In this document: positions 61,073 to 64,000 of the stretch, in pieces
Layout: each line of letters starts with the position of its first letter
How positions within the stretch are numbered: position 1 is the first letter of the stretch
From: Geobacteraceae bacterium
Lineage (GTDB): Bacteria > Desulfobacterota > Desulfuromonadia > Geobacterales > Pseudopelobacteraceae
Assembly (NCBI GenBank): GCA_021286935.1
Contig: JAJTBI010000004.1
Location: forward strand, 1 to 64,000
Length of the DNA stretch: 64,000 bases
Direction of reading: 5' to 3'
Notes under the pieces: generated by a model
Databases searched by the model: none
What the model was told of the DNA's origin: nothing
The model's input: the letters and a program-made list of their open reading frames with translations, nothing else
Position numbers and translations under genes: made by a program

Positions 61073-62116
61073 TCAGATCAGATCATAATGTTTCACCATC
61101 GCCCTGTGGCTGCGGAAGGCTGCCAGATAGCGGGCATCTTCAGCATAGGTGGTGGGGTAGATAGCGGGAACCGGCTGATGCTGCAAATTACTGTCCACGT
61201 TGACAAAGGTAAACAGGCAGGAGTTTGAAAGCGCTTTGCTGTTACGATCACGGCTGATCCGTTCGATGCCTGCCTCAACACAGACAAAGCTGTCGCAGGT
61301 GTAGACCACCCGGCAGGTATAGTGCAGCTTGTCCCCCAGTCTGACCGGATGGAAGAAGTTGATCCGGTTGACCGCAGCGATCAGAGCGCGACCTGGAGCG
61401 ATCAGTTCAGCGCACATGGATGACAGTTCATAGGCCCTGCGGATGATGTAACCGCCAAAGATCCGGTGAGGGACATACTCCTGTTCAGGGTACATCCGTT
61501 CCCAGGACTCCACCACCAGACTGTCTGCCTTGATCCCGCTGAAGCCTGGCTGGTCCTGGGCTTCATGCAGCTGACGCAACAATGCATACTCTTCGTAGCT
61601 GGGAGGTTCCTGCTGAGCGGCCTGCTGCTGACGGTACTGTTCCCGCTCCTGCATCGATTTTTCTGCCCGGTGTTTTTCTAACTCATCCTGATATTCCAGT
61701 GGCGGCAGCACTCTGCTTTCCTCTGCAGATTCACCTCCTCTGGCCACCATGGTGAAGTAGCAGGAAGCGATATGGGTAGACGGGTCGCCAGCATGCTCAA
61801 CCCGCATCCCCACCACCATGGATGACCTGCCGACATGGTTGATTCGGGCATCAATCTGGATATCACGATCATTGTCAACCACATGGCGTACAATGATATT
61901 GTCAATGGCAGCGGTTACCACCTTGGCGTCAGGGTGGATACTGCGGGCATAGCCTAATGCGGCCTGTTCAGCCATGATGTCCAGGTCTTCCAGCAGCAGT
62001 CCAAACCTGAAATTGCCTGCAATCGGCTCATCGACAATCATATAGCGGCGGCGTGCCTGCAGATCTGATGCAAGTGGCAGTGTCTTATAGAGCGATGTTT
62101 CGCGTGGTGTCGTCAT
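61073..62116 (-). CDS. double-hotdog acyl-CoA thioesterase (ACOT9-like)
   Basis: The 347-residue protein has two hotdog domains (about 25-130 and 200-330) joined by a charged, Gln/Glu-rich coiled linker (about 140-195). Domain motifs include ITAAIDNIIVRHVV-like TAAIDNIIVRHV, NHVGRSSMVVGMRVEH, RIFGGYIIRRAYELS and AAVNRINFFHPVRLGDKLHYTCRVVYT. It should hydrolyse acyl-CoA. ATG 62116 follows GGGAGTATACAG; the longer frame includes the promoter region. Confidence 0.85.
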   Translation of the reverse strand: MTTPRETSLYKTLPLASDLQARRRYMIVDEPIAGNFRFGLLLEDLDIMAEQAALGYARSIHPDAKVVTAAIDNIIVRHVVDNDRDIQIDARINHVGRSSMVVGMRVEHAGDPSTHIASCYFTMVARGGESAEESRVLPPLEYQDELEKHRAEKSMQEREQYRQQQAAQQEPPSYEEYALLRQLHEAQDQPGFSGIKADSLVVESWERMYPEQEYVPHRIFGGYIIRRAYELSSMCAELIAPGRALIAAVNRINFFHPVRLGDKLHYTCRVVYTCDSFVCVEAGIERISRDRNSKALSNSCLFTFVNVDSNLQHQPVPAIYPTTYAEDARYLAAFRSHRAMVKHYDLI

Positions 62117-62245
62117 CTGTATACTCCCTGCTTTATGCAATCGATACCATCTGCTGTACACTGTACATCTCCAAGACAGGTTGTGCAAGGCAGCCTGTAG
62201 ATGCTACATTGCTACCTCTATTTTAAGAAACCAAAGTGAGCTACC

Positions 62246-62590
62246 ATGCCTGAAACCACGTGTGACTTCTATTGCTACAAGATTCTGAAGGGTCTGCTGG
62301 AGGTGCCGGTTTACCTCCAGAATGACCAGGTCTTTGCCTTTCACCACACCAATCCACTTTGGGAGCATCATGTGGTGTTGCTCCCGAAAAGGCACATTGA
62401 ATCGTTGATTACACTGGAAGAATCTGACAACGAACTGCTGCTGGAGCTGATGCGGACTGCCAAGCTGATTGCCGCTGATTTTATGGCCCGTTTCGGCGCC
62501 TGCCGGGTCTATACCAATCTGGGGGCCTATCAGTCATCCAAGCACCTGCACTGGCATATCGGCGCCGGTGAGCAGTTGCGGCCCTATTGA
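62246..62590 (+). CDS. HIT-family hydrolase/transferase
   Basis: The 114-residue protein has the histidine triad KHLHWHIGAG (HxHxH) near residue 99, HHVVLLPKRHIESL in the middle and YTNLGAYQSSKHLH, as in HINT-type nucleotide phosphoramidases. It likely hydrolyses aminoacyl- or lysyl-AMP-type substrates. An AT-rich promoter region precedes ATG 62246. It is divergent from the thioesterase gene. Confidence 0.9.
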   Translation: MPETTCDFYCYKILKGLLEVPVYLQNDQVFAFHHTNPLWEHHVVLLPKRHIESLITLEESDNELLLELMRTAKLIAADFMARFGACRVYTNLGAYQSSKHLHWHIGAGEQLRPY

Positions 62591-62645
62591 ATCAATCAAG
62601 CAGAAACTGTTCTATCCATAACAACATGATGAAAGGTGTTAGAAA

Positions 62646-63077
62646 ATGCGTAATTTGATCAAATTGAGTGGTGCTGTGTTGTTGGCAATGATCTGTGCGA
62701 TGCCGGTACACGCTGCGGAAACAAAGGTGAACAAAATGACAACGACTGATTCAGGGCTTAAGTATGTTGATGTTGTGGTGGGTAAAGGCGCCTCTCCAAC
62801 CAGGGGCAAGCAGGTGAAAGTACACTACACCGGTACATTGGAGAACGGCACCAAGTTTGACAGCTCGGTTGATCGCAAAAAGCCGTTCAGCTTTATCATT
62901 GGCGTTGGCCAGGTTATTAAAGGCTGGGATGAGGGTGTGATGGGCATGAAGGTTGGCGGCAAGCGGAAACTGGTTATCCCTGCCAATCTGGGCTATGGCG
63001 CCAGAGGGGCTGGCGGCGTGATACCACCCAACGCCACCCTGTTGTTTGATGTTGAGCTGCTGGATGTACAGAAGTAA
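62646..63077 (+). CDS. periplasmic FKBP-type peptidyl-prolyl isomerase
   Basis: The 143-residue protein has a signal peptide (cleavage after VHAA) and one FKBP domain: VKVHYTGTLENGTKFDSSVDRKKPFSFIIG, GQVIKGWDEGVMGMKVGGKRKLVIPANLGYG and IPPNATLLFDVELLD. Active-site aromatics (Tyr, Phe, Trp) are present. It assists folding of secreted proteins. It is 12 bases upstream of miaA and probably co-transcribed. Confidence 0.93.
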   Translation: MRNLIKLSGAVLLAMICAMPVHAAETKVNKMTTTDSGLKYVDVVVGKGASPTRGKQVKVHYTGTLENGTKFDSSVDRKKPFSFIIGVGQVIKGWDEGVMGMKVGGKRKLVIPANLGYGARGAGGVIPPNATLLFDVELLDVQK

Positions 63078-63089
63078 GAATGTTCTTCT

Positions 63090-64000
63090 ATGAAATTATC
63101 TTCCGCCTGTAACCTGTTGACTATCCTTGGGCCGACCGCCTCCGGCAAGACTCGCCTGGCTGTTGCACTGGCGCAGACACTGTCCGGTGAGATCATCTCA
63201 GCTGATTCGAGACAGGTGTTCAGGCGGATGGATATCGGCACCGGTAAAGATCTGCACGAATATGGTGCTGTTCCGTACCACCTGATTGATGTTCTTGAAC
63301 CGGGACAGGAATGCAGTGTGTTTATCTTTCAACGTCTGTTTTTGCAGGCCTTTGAAGAGATAACCGCCCGTGGTCGGCTGCCGATTCTGTGCGGTGGTAC
63401 CGGCCTGTATCTGGATGCAGCGTTGCGGGGCTACCGGATGGTTGAAGTGCCTGAAAATCACCAGTTGCGGGCAGAGCTGGCTGATAAAAGTGATGCGGAA
63501 CTGATTGAAATGCTAGTGAAACTGCTGCCTGACCAGCATAACCGGACCGACCAGACTGATAGAGCCCGTACGATCCGCGCCATTGAGATCGCCAGCTACC
63601 AACCGGATAATCAGGCAGAACAGGAACCGTTCCCTGCCATCAGCCCGCTGGTCCTGGGCATCCGCTGGGAGAGAACAGAACTGCGTCGCAGGATCACCCA
63701 GCGCCTGCGCCAACGGCTTGAGGCAGGTATGCTGGATGAGATTCAAAAGTTGCATGACGGCGGGGTAACGTGGGAACGGCTGGATTACTATGGCCTGGAA
63801 TACCGCTATGGGGGGATGTTCCTGCGGGGAGAGCTGAACCGCAATGACCTGTTCCAGAAGCTGAATGCTGCTATCCATGATTTTGCCAAACGTCAGGAAA
63901 CCTGGTTCCGCCGGATGGAGAAAAACGGTGTTGTGATCCACTGGCTGGATGGGGCTGGTGATCCGCTTGCAGAGTCGCAGCAGATCATCGGTGAGAGTCC
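63090..64000 (+). CDS. miaA: tRNA dimethylallyltransferase MiaA (3' end beyond window)
   Basis: The frame runs from ATG 63090 to the window edge with 303 full codons. It has P-loop LGPTASGKTRLAVALA, SADSRQVFRRMDIGTGK, PILCGGTGLYLDAALRG and DRARTIRAIEI, the MiaA signature set. It adds dimethylallyl to A37 of tRNAs reading UNN codons. About 10 or fewer residues are missing, judging from the usual length near 310. The start follows the FKBP stop by 12 bases; the ATG at 63080 is in another frame. Confidence 0.93.
   Translation, partial: MKLSSACNLLTILGPTASGKTRLAVALAQTLSGEIISADSRQVFRRMDIGTGKDLHEYGAVPYHLIDVLEPGQECSVFIFQRLFLQAFEEITARGRLPILCGGTGLYLDAALRGYRMVEVPENHQLRAELADKSDAELIEMLVKLLPDQHNRTDQTDRARTIRAIEIASYQPDNQAEQEPFPAISPLVLGIRWERTELRRRITQRLRQRLEAGMLDEIQKLHDGGVTWERLDYYGLEYRYGGMFLRGELNRNDLFQKLNAAIHDFAKRQETWFRRMEKNGVVIHWLDGAGDPLAESQQIIGES

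Overview
The window looks like chromosome from a Desulfuromonadota bacterium of the Geobacter/Trichlorobacter type. This is inferred from gene content: many c-di-GMP proteins, bacteriohemerythrin, LuxE/PaaK-type ligases, PilZ pairs and dispersed G-rich palindromic repeats. No rRNA, tRNA, phage or transposase gene was recognised. Coding is dense, and many genes overlap by 1-17 bases in obvious operons.

Layout. 1-6 kb: two PilZ proteins, a response-regulator diguanylate cyclase and ettA on the minus strand, then bacteriohemerythrin, an EF-hand protein and a STAS antagonist on the plus strand. 6-17 kb: an exporter, two PaaK-like ligases, a LuxE acyl-protein synthetase, a LuxC reductase fused to a PaaK-like ligase, and a decayed RsbW-like ATPase domain fused to an acetyltransferase-like domain. 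No luciferase is present. A lower-GC insert (lectin-like protein, membrane protein, DUF559 endonuclease between two cloverleaf repeats) splits this cluster. 17-26 kb: a molybdenum hydroxylase operon (Mo subunit, FeS subunit, FAD subunit, transporter, XdhC, MocA). It is interrupted by an integron-like cassette with a recognisable attC site, by a four-helix-bundle (S23) gene between inverted heptamer repeats, and by a dispersed repeat. An HD-GYP protein and a second STAS protein follow.

26-39 kb: a FabH-like synthase divergent from a 3-hydroxyacyl-CoA dehydrogenase, a higBA toxin-antitoxin pair, and a long minus-strand run: hybrid sensor kinase, porin, small lipoprotein, acyl-CoA ligase, acyl carrier protein, two acetyltransferase-like proteins and a HisC-like aminotransferase. 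39-44 kb: a tightly overlapped plus-strand operon of opine dehydrogenase, DHA2 exporter, NMT1-type binding protein and SpoIIE phosphatase. 45-53 kb: an NMT1-PAS-PAS-GGDEF sensor, a cytosine-deaminase-like enzyme, an MliC-cupin protein, a 5'-nucleotidase lipoprotein and a NupC nucleoside transporter. This suggests sensing and salvage of pyrimidines or nucleosides. 53-64 kb: a PilB/GspE-like ATPase, bioB and bioD behind a BirA-like operator, two acyl thioesterases, a Bax-inhibitor-1 protein, a transporter, HIT and FKBP proteins, and the start of miaA.

Three themes recur. First, acyl activation and reduction chemistry (LuxC, LuxE, PaaK, ACP, FabH) sits in clusters with unusual regulatory proteins. 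Second, partner-switching parts (two STAS, one SpoIIE phosphatase, two degenerate RsbW-like domains) lie next to those clusters with no sigma factor in view. Third, small mobile or repetitive elements have been inserted between genes of otherwise continuous operons.
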